In this document: in pieces, positions 7,064-16,675 of the stretch | How positions within the stretch are numbered: the stretch's first letter is position 1 | Layout: every line of letters starts with the position of its first letter | Source: Bacteroidota bacterium | GTDB lineage: Bacteria; Bacteroidota; Bacteroidia; Bacteroidales; JACABE01 | NCBI GenBank assembly: GCA_013377005.1 | Contig: JACABE010000006.1 | Coordinates: 1 to 64,000, forward strand | DNA: 64,000 nt | Direction: 5' to 3' | Position numbers and translations under genes: made by a program | The notes under the pieces: model-generated | Databases searched by the model: none | The model's input: only the letters and a program-made list of their open reading frames with translations | What the model was told of the DNA's origin: nothing

Positions 7064-9799
7064 TCAAAACGTGTATTTCAAAAGCTTATTGCCACTTCCT
7101 GTAATCAAATTCAGATGCTTTTTGTCAAATAAAGATGCAATATCTGGCATAGTTTCTCCTTTAAATGTAATGGACTCATCCAGCAAACCCGTTTTATTGA
7201 AAATATAGAGTTGCTTATTATCTCTTCCCATGATAGCTATCAAATTGCCCCTTTGTGTATTGGCATAGAACTGAAGGATAGGTACAACGGCTTGATTAAA
7301 CTTATAATTAAAAATTACTTTACCATCTTTTTTAAAAATATTTAATTCTGTTGGAGTTAAGAAAATGAAATCCTTCGTTCCGTCATTGTTAAAATCTTCA
7401 TACGCAAATGTAGGATTGCCCGATATAGTTTTGAAAATTTTGGTATCTATTGTACCGTTTGTAGAAATAAATTGAAGTTTTCCATATTTGTCAGTCGTAA
7501 TCAAATATTTTCCATCATAATAGCATTTAGAAATTGTATTTTTAGCGAAATTTGTTTTCAATTTAAAGCGTTCATTACCTTTGCGGTCGAGGATAAGTAC
7601 ATTTCCTGACCTATCAGTAATTATAATATTATCTTTGCCTCCGAATATTATATGCTGAGGAGTAGTTTCAACAATATCTTTGGTAGTTGGCGATTTAAAA
7701 TCTGTCACTGTTACTCCCTTAATGTTGAAATAATGAATTTTTCTATCAATTCCCGCGATGGCTATTCGATAATCAAGTTTTTTCTCATAATCTATCAAAC
7801 ACAATCCTGAAGTTGCCTTGTAAGAAAGTTTTACAGGATAACCCTCTATTTTTTTACCATTGGCATCTATTAAGTAAATACTGTTTTCTGTATTAAAAAG
7901 ATATTGTATTTTATTGTTTTTTAAAAAATCAACTTCATAAACATCGCTTTTGGGTTTGCCATCCAGCATGACACTCCATTTTATCACTCCTTCTTTGTTC
8001 ATAAAATACATTTTATTAGAAGCATCAAAAACAATGATACTCTTATCATTAGAGGATGTGTTTTTTACAATGTAAGGACGGTTTACCATTGGAGCATCCA
8101 ATGTAGTTTCGCTGCCGGAGCTAATAGGTTGTGTAACTACGGCAGCTTCGATAGGTTTTATATTGTTATTCCCCTTGAAATTGAAATTAATTGTTGTATA
8201 AAAACGTTTGTCTTCTGCGCTCAATTGAAATGAAAGTTTTTGAAACCCCTGTAAAACCGGAAAGATATTACCAAAAGCAGGAGTATGTGTTGCTTTCATT
8301 GTATTCATCAGATAATTGGCAGCCAGATTGAGGTTTATATAAGCGTAAATGTTCGATTTTGAAGGAATATTGGCAGAATATTCTGCATAATCTTTCGACT
8401 TAGCCAGGATTTCGCCAGAACTAAATGCATTTCTGTAATTACAGATGGCTTGTTTGCTGGCTGCAAAGATTACAAAATCATTTGCAGTTTCAAACCAGCA
8501 TTCTTTAAATGATGGACAAGCACCACCCAACAAGGTTTTCAACAAATCGGGTAACAGTATTTTGTTTGCATCAACAACTGAAGTCTCGATTTCATTATTT
8601 TTTTGTTGTGATGCTTTAGCAATGGATTTCAAACAGGAGTCTGCAACTTTTAAATCATTTGCTTGACAAATTACAAAAGTATTATCAGAAAAATTGGTTT
8701 CGCTTTGCAAAACTACTACTGCAAATTCTTTTCCCATCCATTCAATAAAATTATCACTGAGATTAAGTTTAACCTGAAGATTCATATTTGAAAGCTTCTT
8801 TTCATACTCCTGCAATTTTTCATTCTCTTTCAGAAAGTTCTTGTATTTATTATGATAAGAGGCGTAATTGCTAAAGATTACATCTGAAAACAATAATGTA
8901 TTTTGAGGTAATATATTGGTAATTTGGATTTCCTGTGCAGCTTCATCAGCAAATATACTGATGTAAGAAGGATTGTTTTTGCCTGCCGTTGTATACCCAT
9001 TTAACAAGAGCTGATTAGTTTTTACAAAAAGATCCATTTCTGTCCATTTGCCAAAATCTGCCAACATCGTCATATCAATGGTTGTTTCTTTATTGATAAA
9101 TAAAGCCAGCCATTTACTCAAATTAGTATAATTAATATAAATATTAGCATCTACTTTTTTACCAGCTGTAGCTTGGAGGTTGATAAAATTTTCATCGCTT
9201 GCTATTGAAGTATTGTTGTTTAATTGCAGAATACCTTTCTCTACTAATGGCATACTGTAACTTCCCATAAATACACCTTTGTAAACACAATAATGGTAAG
9301 CAGATGCATTGGATTTTGCAGTATAAATAAGTACACCTTCAAATTTTTGTTGTTTGATATCTTTAATGCCGGACTCTTTAAGCATGTTTTTGATATCTGT
9401 ATCCTCAAAAGTAGCAGGAACATTGATAAGGTAAAGCAAAGCAAGACTATCATTTCCTAAACAGTGAAGAGATAAATAGGATTTGTTGGTATTTGTAATG
9501 TTTTTAATATTTGGATTAGAATTGATAAGGGTATTAATAAAAACTATATCGGAGTTGGCTGTGGCAAAAAAAGGTAGTTTTTGCAAATTTTGCCAAATTA
9601 TGTTGGAAGCATTGTTTGTATTCCACAAATCAATTACATTGCTGAACTCCGCAAACATTAATGCATCGGCAGGAATAGCATTTATTACCGGTGCAATTGG
9701 CTGTTTTAATCTACGGTAATAATTATAGGCAGATAGCAGAATAATTACAGCCAATAAAACAAATACGGCAATATAAATAGTTTTTCTTTGAATTTTCAT
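7064..9799 (-). CDS. large envelope protein with propeller-like C-terminus, function unknown
   Basis: The product has 911 residues. An N-terminal hydrophobic helix (residues 7-26, preceded by MKIQRK) is an uncleaved anchor or signal, placing the rest in the periplasm. Residues 35-560 contain no motif I can name with certainty; the opening PVINAIPADALMFAEF and the FAASKQAICNYR region recall DUF3352-type proteins of Bacteroidota. From about 585 to the end, repeated strands with Gly-Asn/Asp turns (DASNKMYFMNKEG, DANGKKIEGYPVKL, DRSGNVLILDRKG, DFNNDGTKDFIFLTP, GSGNKLLKYTF) suggest a PQQ/FG-GAP-type beta-propeller. No catalytic residues are evident. It is transcribed alone. A scaffold or binding role in the envelope is inference. 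Confidence 0.8.
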   Translation of the reverse strand: MKIQRKTIYIAVFVLLAVIILLSAYNYYRRLKQPIAPVINAIPADALMFAEFSNVIDLWNTNNASNIIWQNLQKLPFFATANSDIVFINTLINSNPNIKNITNTNKSYLSLHCLGNDSLALLYLINVPATFEDTDIKNMLKESGIKDIKQQKFEGVLIYTAKSNASAYHYCVYKGVFMGSYSMPLVEKGILQLNNNTSIASDENFINLQATAGKKVDANIYINYTNLSKWLALFINKETTIDMTMLADFGKWTEMDLFVKTNQLLLNGYTTAGKNNPSYISIFADEAAQEIQITNILPQNTLLFSDVIFSNYASYHNKYKNFLKENEKLQEYEKKLSNMNLQVKLNLSDNFIEWMGKEFAVVVLQSETNFSDNTFVICQANDLKVADSCLKSIAKASQQKNNEIETSVVDANKILLPDLLKTLLGGACPSFKECWFETANDFVIFAASKQAICNYRNAFSSGEILAKSKDYAEYSANIPSKSNIYAYINLNLAANYLMNTMKATHTPAFGNIFPVLQGFQKLSFQLSAEDKRFYTTINFNFKGNNNIKPIEAAVVTQPISSGSETTLDAPMVNRPYIVKNTSSNDKSIIVFDASNKMYFMNKEGVIKWSVMLDGKPKSDVYEVDFLKNNKIQYLFNTENSIYLIDANGKKIEGYPVKLSYKATSGLCLIDYEKKLDYRIAIAGIDRKIHYFNIKGVTVTDFKSPTTKDIVETTPQHIIFGGKDNIIITDRSGNVLILDRKGNERFKLKTNFAKNTISKCYYDGKYLITTDKYGKLQFISTNGTIDTKIFKTISGNPTFAYEDFNNDGTKDFIFLTPTELNIFKKDGKVIFNYKFNQAVVPILQFYANTQRGNLIAIMGRDNKQLYIFNKTGLLDESITFKGETMPDIASLFDKKHLNLITGSGNKLLKYTF

Positions 9800-10147
9800 T
9801 TATAAGGATTAATCGAACATCCAAAAATAAGCTAAACTTGGGTACAATGCAGACTGAAATAAGAAATTAAATGAACAATCAGTTGTTAATTGTTATTCAT
9901 CAATCATGTATTAGTTTTTAATCCATTGTATTATTTCTGTGAATCCTATTATAACTTTATTCAAAAAAGGTATTTTACAACTTTAGGTATTTTTTTGTAA
10001 TCTATTTTTTTAGAACATCATAAATCACATAAAGTCTTATATCACTCTTATGTTTTTCATCTTGATTAAATAGAGACTTAATATTAAAACTGAAAATTCC
10101 TTATCTTTGCAGTCAAATATAGATAACCAAGTCAAATAGTTTTTAAT
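9800..10147. other. divergent intergenic region upstream of metG
   Basis: These 348 AT-rich bases lie between the propeller-like gene (minus) and metG (plus). The only signal I see is the metG promoter box at 10102-10109. There is no hairpin or small ORF of note. Confidence 0.5.
10102..10109 (+). promoter_or_regulatory. metG promoter, -7 box TATCTTTG
   Basis: TATCTTTG matches the Bacteroidota -7 consensus TAnnTTTG perfectly. It lies 39 bases before the metG start, giving an untranslated leader of about 30 bases. No clear TTTG -33 box is seen at the expected distance. Confidence 0.6.
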
Positions 10148-12187
10148 ATGCAATATAAAAGATATACAGTTACTTCTGCTTTGCCTTACGCCAATGGTCC
10201 TATTCATATTGGGCATTTAGCCGGAGTGTACGTTCCTGCCGATATTTATGTGAGATATTTGCGCTTAATTGGCGAAGATGTTGTTTTTATCGGAGGGTCT
10301 GATGAACATGGGGTACCCATAACAATAAAAGCACGACAATTGGGTGTTACACCTCAGGAAATTGTTGATAAATACCATAACATCATCAAACAATCTTTTG
10401 CAGAATTTGGTGTGTCTTTCGATATTTACTCGAGAACTTCTAACAAAGTCCATCACGAAACTGCGGATGAATTTTTTAGGAAATTATACTACAAAGGCGA
10501 TTTCATCGAAAAATTATCGATGCAATATTATGATGAAGAAAACAAGCAATATTTAGCTGACCGATATATTACCGGAACTTGTCCTCATTGCAGCAACGAA
10601 AAAGCTTATGGTGACCAATGTGAGAAATGTGGAACTACATTAAACGCTACAGATTTAATAAATCCACGTTCGGCAATTAGCGGAAATGCTCCCGTATTGA
10701 AAGAAACCAAACATTGGTTTTTGCCGTTGGAAAACTATGAAGAATTTTTGAAGGAATGGATTTTAGTTGGACACAAAGATGATTGGAAAACCAATGTTTA
10801 CGGACAATGCAAGTCGTGGTTAGATCAGGGATTACAACCACGTGCCGTTACCCGCGACTTGGATTGGGGTGTAAAGCTTCCATCGGAAATTGAAGGTAGT
10901 GAAGGGAAAGTGTTATATGTTTGGTTTGATGCGCCGATAGGCTATATTTCTGCTACCAAAGAATTAACTTCGGACTGGGAAAAATACTGGAAAGACAAAG
11001 AAACCAAATTGGTTCATTTTATAGGTAAAGATAATATTGTTTTTCATTGCATTATATTTCCTGCCATGTTAAAAGCCGAAGGCAGTTTTATTTTGCCTGA
11101 CAATGTGCCTGCCAATGAGTTTATGAATTTGGAAGGCGACAAAATATCCACTTCACGCAATTGGGCTGTATGGTTACATGAATACCTCCTGGATTTTCCC
11201 AACAAGCAAGACGAACTGCGTTATGTACTTTGTGCCAATGCTCCCGAAACCAAAGACAACGATTTTACATGGAAAGATTATCAGGCAAAAAACAACAATG
11301 AATTGCTGGCAATTTTTGGCAATTTTGTAAATCGTAGCATGGTGCTGACACATAAATATTTTGAAGGAATTGTTCCTGCATTGGGCGAATTAAATGATGC
11401 CGACAAAGTTACGATTGAAGAAATTAATTTATTTCCGTCGAGAATAGCTAAAAGCGTTGAAGCTTACCGTTTTCGTGAAGCTATTAACGAAATGATGAAT
11501 CTTGCCCGATTAGGCAATAAATATCTTACTGAAAACGAACCCTGGAAAGTTTTTAAAACTGACGAAAATCGGGTGAAAACAGTTTTGAATATTTCTGTAC
11601 AAATATGTGCCAATCTTGCTGTGGTTTGCGAACCATTTTTGCCATTTACGGCAACCAAACTCGCAAATATGCTTAATTTCAGTCTTCCCAAATGGAATGA
11701 AGCCGGAACAATTAAACTGTTGGCTGAAAACCATCTGTTGGGACAAGCTGCATTTTTGTTTCAACGCATTGAAGACATTGAAATAGAACAACAGGTTCAA
11801 AAGCTACTGGATACCAAAAAGGCAAATGATGCTGCCAACGTTATAATAAATCCAGCAAAGCAGAACATTGAATACGATGATTTTGCAAAAATGGATATCC
11901 GCACAGCAACCATTATTGCTGCCGAAAAAGTAGCCAAAACCAAGAAACTTCTTAAATTAACCGTTGACACAGGAATAGATAAACGCACGATAGTTTCGGG
12001 TATAGCAGAGCATTACGATGCCGAAAACATTATCGGACAAAGAGTAAGTATTTTAATAAATCTTTCGCCTAAAAATTTAAAAGGTATTGATTCGCAAGGC
12101 ATGATACTGATGGCTGAAAACCACGATGGAAAACTTTGCTTTGTTGCACCAACAGAAGAAGTAAAAAACGGAAGCGAAGTAAAATAG
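10148..12187 (+). CDS. metG: methionyl-tRNA synthetase
   Basis: This 679-residue class I synthetase charges tRNA-Met. The HIGH motif is His20-Ile-Gly-His23 in [14 protein letters not shown]. The KMSKS loop appears as DKISTSRN near residue 331. A zinc knuckle, CPHC...CEKC, lies near residues 144-160. The final ~110 residues (from [14 protein letters not shown]) form the EMAP/Arc1p-like tRNA-binding domain that dimerises long bacterial MetRS forms. The length fits that two-part form. Codon use is somewhat richer in C and G than in neighbouring genes, for example in the stretch 11100-11300, but no sign of transfer is decisive. tRNA-Arg follows after 55 bases with its own promoter. Confidence 0.97.
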   Translation: MQYKRYTVTSALPYANGPIHIGHLAGVYVPADIYVRYLRLIGEDVVFIGGSDEHGVPITIKARQLGVTPQEIVDKYHNIIKQSFAEFGVSFDIYSRTSNKVHHETADEFFRKLYYKGDFIEKLSMQYYDEENKQYLADRYITGTCPHCSNEKAYGDQCEKCGTTLNATDLINPRSAISGNAPVLKETKHWFLPLENYEEFLKEWILVGHKDDWKTNVYGQCKSWLDQGLQPRAVTRDLDWGVKLPSEIEGSEGKVLYVWFDAPIGYISATKELTSDWEKYWKDKETKLVHFIGKDNIVFHCIIFPAMLKAEGSFILPDNVPANEFMNLEGDKISTSRNWAVWLHEYLLDFPNKQDELRYVLCANAPETKDNDFTWKDYQAKNNNELLAIFGNFVNRSMVLTHKYFEGIVPALGELNDADKVTIEEINLFPSRIAKSVEAYRFREAINEMMNLARLGNKYLTENEPWKVFKTDENRVKTVLNISVQICANLAVVCEPFLPFTATKLANMLNFSLPKWNEAGTIKLLAENHLLGQAAFLFQRIEDIEIEQQVQKLLDTKKANDAANVIINPAKQNIEYDDFAKMDIRTATIIAAEKVAKTKKLLKLTVDTGIDKRTIVSGIAEHYDAENIIGQRVSILINLSPKNLKGIDSQGMILMAENHDGKLCFVAPTEEVKNGSEVK

Positions 12188-12202
12188 GCGGAAGTATTGG
12201 TG

Positions 12203-12232
12203 TTGTGAGTTTTTGAAAAATTTATATCTTTG
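12203..12232 (+). promoter_or_regulatory. promoter of tRNA-Arg
   Basis: TATCTTTG at 12225-12232 matches the Bacteroidota -7 box. A TTG at 12203-12205 sits 19 bases upstream as a partial -33 element. The tRNA begins ten bases downstream of the box. Confidence 0.6.
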
Positions 12233-12242
12233 CAAAAAATAA

Positions 12243-12314
12243 GGTCCCGTAGTTCAACGGATAGAACGGAAGTTTCCTAAACTTTAAATACAGGTTCGAT
12301 TCCTGTCGGGATCA
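12243..12314 (+). tRNA. tRNA-Arg (anticodon CCU)
   Basis: A 72-base cloverleaf folds fully. The acceptor stem pairs GGTCCCG with CGGGATC (one G-U). The anticodon stem pairs GAAGT with ACTTT around the loop TTCCTAA, giving anticodon CCT. The T-arm pairs ACAGG with CCTGT around TTCGATT. The discriminator base is A at 12314. The 3' CCA is not encoded, as usual in this phylum. It reads AGG codons. Confidence 0.96.
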
Positions 12315-12317
12315 CTT

Positions 12318-12354
12318 AAAAAGGTCAGGAGAATAAATATCTCACTGACCTTTT
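12318..12354 (+). terminator. terminator of tRNA-Arg
   Basis: The repeat AAAAGGTCAG / CTGACCTTTT (left arm ends 12328, right arm 12345-12354) lies three bases after the tRNA and is followed by T-rich sequence. It fits a Rho-independent terminator. Confidence 0.75.
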
Positions 12355-12387
12355 CTATTTTAGAAATAAAAATTCCTCTATTCAAAT

Positions 12388-12409
12388 AAGCCGGAAATAT
12401 TTCCGGCTT
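12388..12409. terminator. second GC-rich palindrome after tRNA-Arg
   Basis: A perfect 22-base palindrome (arms 12388-12398 and 12399-12409, GCCGG core) lies 34 bases past the first terminator and ends in TTT. It may be a backup terminator, or the end signal of a gene now lost from the following stretch. Confidence 0.5.
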
Positions 12410-12834
12410 TGTCAATATCGATTAATACCTTGATTTATATTTTCCATATAATTGCAAATCATCCTATTAAATACCAAGTATTTTTGCAATTTCTTTAATT
12501 TCTTTAATTTTGATATCACTTTTTATTTTGTATCTAATATTATTATTAATAAATACTTTAGTTGTTTACTAAGCATCTTTTCAAATTTATTGTTCAATGT
12601 TGAATTTCCTGTTTTATTATCAATATAGATATCTATTTTTTATACTTTTGTATTGTGAAATAACACCAATTTATTTTTATTTCATTAAAAATAAAAGCTT
12701 AAAAGAAATAGCTATGAGTAATATTAATACCACCCAAAATGAGATTTTTGGAGAATAAAAGTTTCTGAACAGATATGATAAATAAAAAGCGAAGCGAATA
12801 AATTTATATAATAAATACGTTTAATTAATACTAC
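12410..12834. other. AT-rich intergenic stretch, possible gene remnant on minus strand
   Basis: No intact gene is visible. On the minus strand a frame ending at 12467 reads ...YKIKSDIKIKEIKEIAKILGI and has no start codon, which could be the C-terminal relic of a decayed gene or chance. A promoter-like box TACTTTTG lies at 12643-12650, far (185 bases) upstream of the protease gene start at 12835. Confidence 0.35.
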
Positions 12835-14748
12835 ATGAAAATAACGAATAAAATATATATACTACTCTTTTTCAGTTATCTATTCTGTATAATCCCTTTT
12901 GGGCTTAAAAGTCAAATTAGTATTGGGGGCATTCCGCCGAGTTTTGAATACAATTTAAGCAAATCACTTGTTCAAACGTTAAATATCAATCAACCGGATA
13001 TTACTCAATTATTGTTGGAAGATGAAATGTCAGACGAAAAAGGAGAAACTTACCGAATGGGAATTCTGCTCCCTGTTAATAGAGGAATTCAAAACTCAGG
13101 AACTTGGACTAAATTGAATAATGGTGATAAAATCTGGCAATTGAGAATTATTGCAAAAGGAGCATTAGCAACAAGTTTATATTACGACAAATTTTATTTG
13201 CCTAAAGGAAGTAGATTATATGTATATAATGATGATAAGACAAGTTTAATAGGAGCTTTTACAAATAAGAATAATTATATTACAGGGTTTTTTGCAACGG
13301 AATTGGTTGCTGGCGATGCTACAACACTTGAGTATTATGAACCTTTTAGTGTAACTGATACGGTTATAATTAATATTTCCGATATTAATTATGCCTATCG
13401 AAGTGTTAATATAGCAAACAATAAATATGGTTTTGGTGCATCCGATCCTTGCGAAGTAAATATTAATTGTCCTGAAGGAAACAATTGGAAACTTCAAAAA
13501 TCAGGGGTTGCTCGAATTAACACACGTGAAGGTTCATCAACGGGTTGGTGTACAGGTTCTTTGGTTAACAATACATTACAGGATTATAAACCATACTTCC
13601 TTACTGCTAATCATTGTGGAGATAATGCTTCTTCTTCGGATTTATCACAATGGATATTTTATTTCAATTACGAGTCTTCTTCTTGCAACAATCCTTCATC
13701 TGAAGGGAATCTGGCAACACAAAGCATGGCAGGTGCCACAAAATTGGCTAATGCAGGGACTGCAGGATCTGATTTCTTATTGTTAAAACTAAATAATGAT
13801 GTTCCGGAAACATATAACCCATATTTTAATGGATGGGATAGAACGGAAGATCCAAGTATTTCTGGAGTTTCTATTCATCATCCAGCAGGAGATATTAAAA
13901 AAATAAGTACATATACAACTCCTCTAATTTCCTGCACTAATGGAAATTCAGTTTTATCCTATTGGAACGCAAAATGGGATTCCACAGTTACAGGTTATGG
14001 CGTTACAGAAGGTGGATCATCGGGTTCTCCTCTTTTTAGTTCTTCAGGAAAGCTTATAGGAACGCTTACAAGTGGTCCTTCAAGCTGTTCGGAAACGGTT
14101 GATAATAAATATGATTTCTATGGAAAGTTTAATTGGCATTGGGATAAAAATGGAGTTACTACAGCAGAAAAATTAAAAGAATGGCTTGACCCTAATAATA
14201 GCAATATAATGCAGTTAGATGGCTTAACTTATTACAAAGCAGATTTTATTGCAGATTTTAATTTTATAAAAGTAGGTGAATCGGTTAATTTTATTAATAA
14301 ATCTTTGGGAACGCCTACCCACTACTTATGGAACTTTGAAAAAGGACATCCTAGTATTTCAACCGATAAAAATCCAACTGATAGAGTATTATATTCAGAA
14401 GCAGGAATTTTTGATGTTTCTCTTCAGGCCTTTTATACAACTCCGGATTCAATTTTTATAAATAAAACAACAATAAAAACAGATTTTATAAGAGTTTGGG
14501 GTGATATTAAAATTTATACAGCTCCATTGGAAGGACGATTATGGTTAGATTTCAACAATAATATTATTAGGAATTTTAGCCTCTCTATTTATGATGTTTT
14601 GGGAAGAAATGTTTTAAGTTTTGAAAATAAGAATAATTCCCAAAACAAGTACGATTTTAATATTAGTAACTTACGAACAGGTGTTTATTTTGTAAATATT
14701 AAAACAGAGGCTACAAATCAGGATAAAAAAATTGTAATTATTAATTAG
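12835..14748 (+). CDS. secreted trypsin-fold serine protease with PKD and T9SS sorting domains
   Basis: The product has 637 residues. A signal peptide occupies about residues 1-26 (ending LKSQ). The chymotrypsin-fold domain spans about 220-450. The catalytic His is in FLTANHCG (near 260), the Asp is probably in SDFLLLKL (near 313), and the Ser is in GGSSGSPLF (near 396). The layout with GWCTGSLV and SIHHPAGDIKKIS resembles lysyl endopeptidase-like S1 proteases of Bacteroidota. A PKD-like domain follows near 470-550 (KVGESVNFINKS... YLWNFEKG). The last ~70 residues (SIYDVLGRNV...LRTGVYFVNIKT...KKIVIIN) form a type A T9SS sorting domain. The protein should be exported by T9SS and cell-surface attached or released. 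It stands alone. Confidence 0.9.
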   Translation: MKITNKIYILLFFSYLFCIIPFGLKSQISIGGIPPSFEYNLSKSLVQTLNINQPDITQLLLEDEMSDEKGETYRMGILLPVNRGIQNSGTWTKLNNGDKIWQLRIIAKGALATSLYYDKFYLPKGSRLYVYNDDKTSLIGAFTNKNNYITGFFATELVAGDATTLEYYEPFSVTDTVIINISDINYAYRSVNIANNKYGFGASDPCEVNINCPEGNNWKLQKSGVARINTREGSSTGWCTGSLVNNTLQDYKPYFLTANHCGDNASSSDLSQWIFYFNYESSSCNNPSSEGNLATQSMAGATKLANAGTAGSDFLLLKLNNDVPETYNPYFNGWDRTEDPSISGVSIHHPAGDIKKISTYTTPLISCTNGNSVLSYWNAKWDSTVTGYGVTEGGSSGSPLFSSSGKLIGTLTSGPSSCSETVDNKYDFYGKFNWHWDKNGVTTAEKLKEWLDPNNSNIMQLDGLTYYKADFIADFNFIKVGESVNFINKSLGTPTHYLWNFEKGHPSISTDKNPTDRVLYSEAGIFDVSLQAFYTTPDSIFINKTTIKTDFIRVWGDIKIYTAPLEGRLWLDFNNNIIRNFSLSIYDVLGRNVLSFENKNNSQNKYDFNISNLRTGVYFVNIKTEATNQDKKIVIIN

Positions 14749-15072
14749 AGCTCATTTTATAAAATAGATTTTTTTGGTTTTTGTGCTCGTAACCAGCAAA
14801 ATAGATATACTGTGTTATTTGAACCGAATATCCCTGATTTGAATCACACAAAACTTGCCATAAAAGAATTGATAAGCGCAAACTTCAACAGCAAACTAGA
14901 TATTTGCTCAAAATGCTGACAAACATGATTTTTCAATAATCTTACTATTATAAATGCATACAATAAAACATACTTTTGATTTTTAGTAAATCATATTTAG
15001 TTTAAACCATAAAAAATCACAAACAAAGTTTCTGTTTATTATATTTCATTAATTTTGCTGAAAATTTTTACT
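14749..15072. other. intergenic region between protease gene and dut
   Basis: A small palindrome ATTTTATAAAAT followed by a T-run (about 14755-14776) may end the protease transcript. The dut -7 box TAATTTTG is at 15050-15057, placing the start of transcription only about nine bases before the dut ATG. Nothing else is recognised. Confidence 0.45.
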
Positions 15073-15507
15073 ATGAATATTAAGATTGTCAATACATCAA
15101 AACATTCTTTGCCTGCATACGAAACAGTAGCTTCTGCTGGTATGGATTTACGAGCCGAGCTTATGCAGCCTATTACATTAAAGCCATTAGAAAGATGTTT
15201 AATTCCCACGGGATTGTATATTGAATTAGCTGTTGGATACGAAGCTCAAATTCGTCCACGCAGTGGAATGGCATTCAAACATGGAATTACAGTTTTGAAT
15301 TCCCCGGGCACAATTGATGCCGATTATCGTGGTGAAATAAAAATAATTATAGTAAACCTTTCCAACGATGAATATATTATTAATGACGGGGAACGTATTG
15401 CGCAAATGATTATTGCCCAACATGCCAAAGCGGAATGGATACAAGTAAACGAACTTGAAGAAACTACCAGAGGCGAAGGTGGATTTGGTCATACAGGAAA
15501 ACAGTAA
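15073..15507 (+). CDS. dut: dUTP diphosphatase
   Basis: This 144-residue trimeric dUTPase hydrolyses dUTP to dUMP and pyrophosphate, keeping uracil out of DNA and feeding thymidylate synthase. All five motifs are present in order: [34 protein letters not shown] and [10 protein letters not shown]. The start at 15073 (MNIKIVNTS) gives the standard N-terminus. A longer frame from a TTG at 15055 was rejected because that codon lies inside the promoter box TAATTTTG. dut leads the conserved Bacteroidota row that continues with the nucleotidyltransferase, TPR and DUF4292-like genes. Confidence 0.97.
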   Translation: MNIKIVNTSKHSLPAYETVASAGMDLRAELMQPITLKPLERCLIPTGLYIELAVGYEAQIRPRSGMAFKHGITVLNSPGTIDADYRGEIKIIIVNLSNDEYIINDGERIAQMIIAQHAKAEWIQVNELEETTRGEGGFGHTGKQ

Positions 15508-15520
15508 AGAAACAATAAAA

Positions 15521-15545
15521 AGAGATACTTCTTTCGTCAGCATGA
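15521..15545. repeat. degenerate intergenic repeat copy 2
   Basis: AGAGATACTTCTTTCGTCAG followed by CATGA is the reverse complement of a close relative of the repeat at 6948-6972. It sits between dut and the nucleotidyltransferase gene. Shadow translation on the minus strand gives the string FVMLTKEVSL, which I know as a frequent false-ORF by-product of this repeat. Confidence 0.55.
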
Positions 15546-15581
15546 CAAAAATGAACTTCAATTAAACAAAAAACAAAAAAA

Positions 15582-16592
15582 ATGAAAATAATTATTCCAA
15601 TGGCGGGTATGGGCAAAAGAATGCGCCCTCACACACTTACAATACCAAAGCCATTAATTCCTGTTGCAGGAAAACCTATAGTTCAACGCTTAGTTGAAGA
15701 TATTGTAAAAATAAGTCAGGGAAAAATTGACGAAATTGCTTTTATTATTGGCGATTTTGGTGTTGAAGTAGAATCAAGACTCATTGCAATTGCAGAGAAA
15801 TTAGGGGCCAAAGGGACTATTTATTATCAACATGAACCATTGGGAACTGCACATGCTATACTTTGTGCCAAAGAATCGCTTGATGGCAAAGTTATTGTAG
15901 CATTTGCCGATACTTTGTTTAAAGCTGATTTTGTATTGGACGAAAATCAGGATGGCATTATTTGGGTTCACGAAGTAGATGACCCAAGTGCCTTTGGAGT
16001 TGTGAAAACCAATGAAAACGAATTTATTACTGATTTCATCGAAAAGCCTAAAGAATTTATTTCAAACAAAGCCATTATTGGCATTTACTATTTTAAAGAT
16101 GGTGCTTATTTAAAAGATGAATTGCAATATTTGATTGATAAGAATATCATTAAAGGCAACGAGTACCAACTTACTGATGCCTTACAAAATATGATGAAGA
16201 AAGGCACACATTTTTCAGTTGGAAAGGTAAACGAATGGTTAGATTGTGGCAATAAAGATGCTACAGTTATAACTAATCGCCGTTTATTAGAAAATAGCAA
16301 TGGTGATAAATTGGTTTCTGATACAGCTAAGATTACCAATTCTATTATCAATCATCCTTGTTATATAGGTGAAAATGTTGAAATTACAAGTTCAATAATT
16401 GGTCCTTATGTTTCAATTGGAGAAAACTGTATCGTTAGTCATTCAATTATCACCGATACTATTGTTCAAACTAATTCTAAAATTAAGAATGCTAATATTG
16501 ATAATTCAATGATTGGAAGTTTTGTTGAATACAAAGGCGACATCAACGAATTAAGTATCGGCGATTTTACAACCATTAATTATAACGTTTAG
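15582..16592 (+). CDS. sugar-1-phosphate nucleotidyltransferase with left-handed helix tail
   Basis: This 336-residue protein activates a sugar phosphate with a nucleoside triphosphate. The N-terminal nucleotidyltransferase fold (about 1-235) has the signature PMAGMGKRMRPHT with PKPLIPVAGKPI, the AFADT metal site and the IEKP and NEWLDCG segments of the RmlA/GalU-like family. The C-terminal ~90 residues (HPCYIGENVEITSSIIGPYVSIGENCIVS) carry hexapeptide repeats of a left-handed beta-helix. The exact sugar and nucleotide are uncertain; dTDP-glucose or GDP-mannose type products are both plausible. It follows dut and precedes the TPR lipoprotein by 83 bases, an order conserved in Bacteroidota. 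Confidence 0.9.
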   Translation: MKIIIPMAGMGKRMRPHTLTIPKPLIPVAGKPIVQRLVEDIVKISQGKIDEIAFIIGDFGVEVESRLIAIAEKLGAKGTIYYQHEPLGTAHAILCAKESLDGKVIVAFADTLFKADFVLDENQDGIIWVHEVDDPSAFGVVKTNENEFITDFIEKPKEFISNKAIIGIYYFKDGAYLKDELQYLIDKNIIKGNEYQLTDALQNMMKKGTHFSVGKVNEWLDCGNKDATVITNRRLLENSNGDKLVSDTAKITNSIINHPCYIGENVEITSSIIGPYVSIGENCIVSHSIITDTIVQTNSKIKNANIDNSMIGSFVEYKGDINELSIGDFTTINYNV

Positions 16593-16675
16593 CAATACAA
16601 CAAATAAGCTTTAGTGTCGTTAAATACGTTATTTTACATTTTATTAAATTATTCTGAATATCTCATAGAGAACAA

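Noticed and set aside
15055-15072. TTG start extending dut by six codons
   Set aside because: The codon lies inside the TAATTTTG promoter box, and the ATG at 15073 gives the standard family N-terminus.
15226-15561. Minus-strand 111-codon frame over dut
   Set aside because: It is antisense to a certain gene, and its start is a translation of the intergenic repeat.
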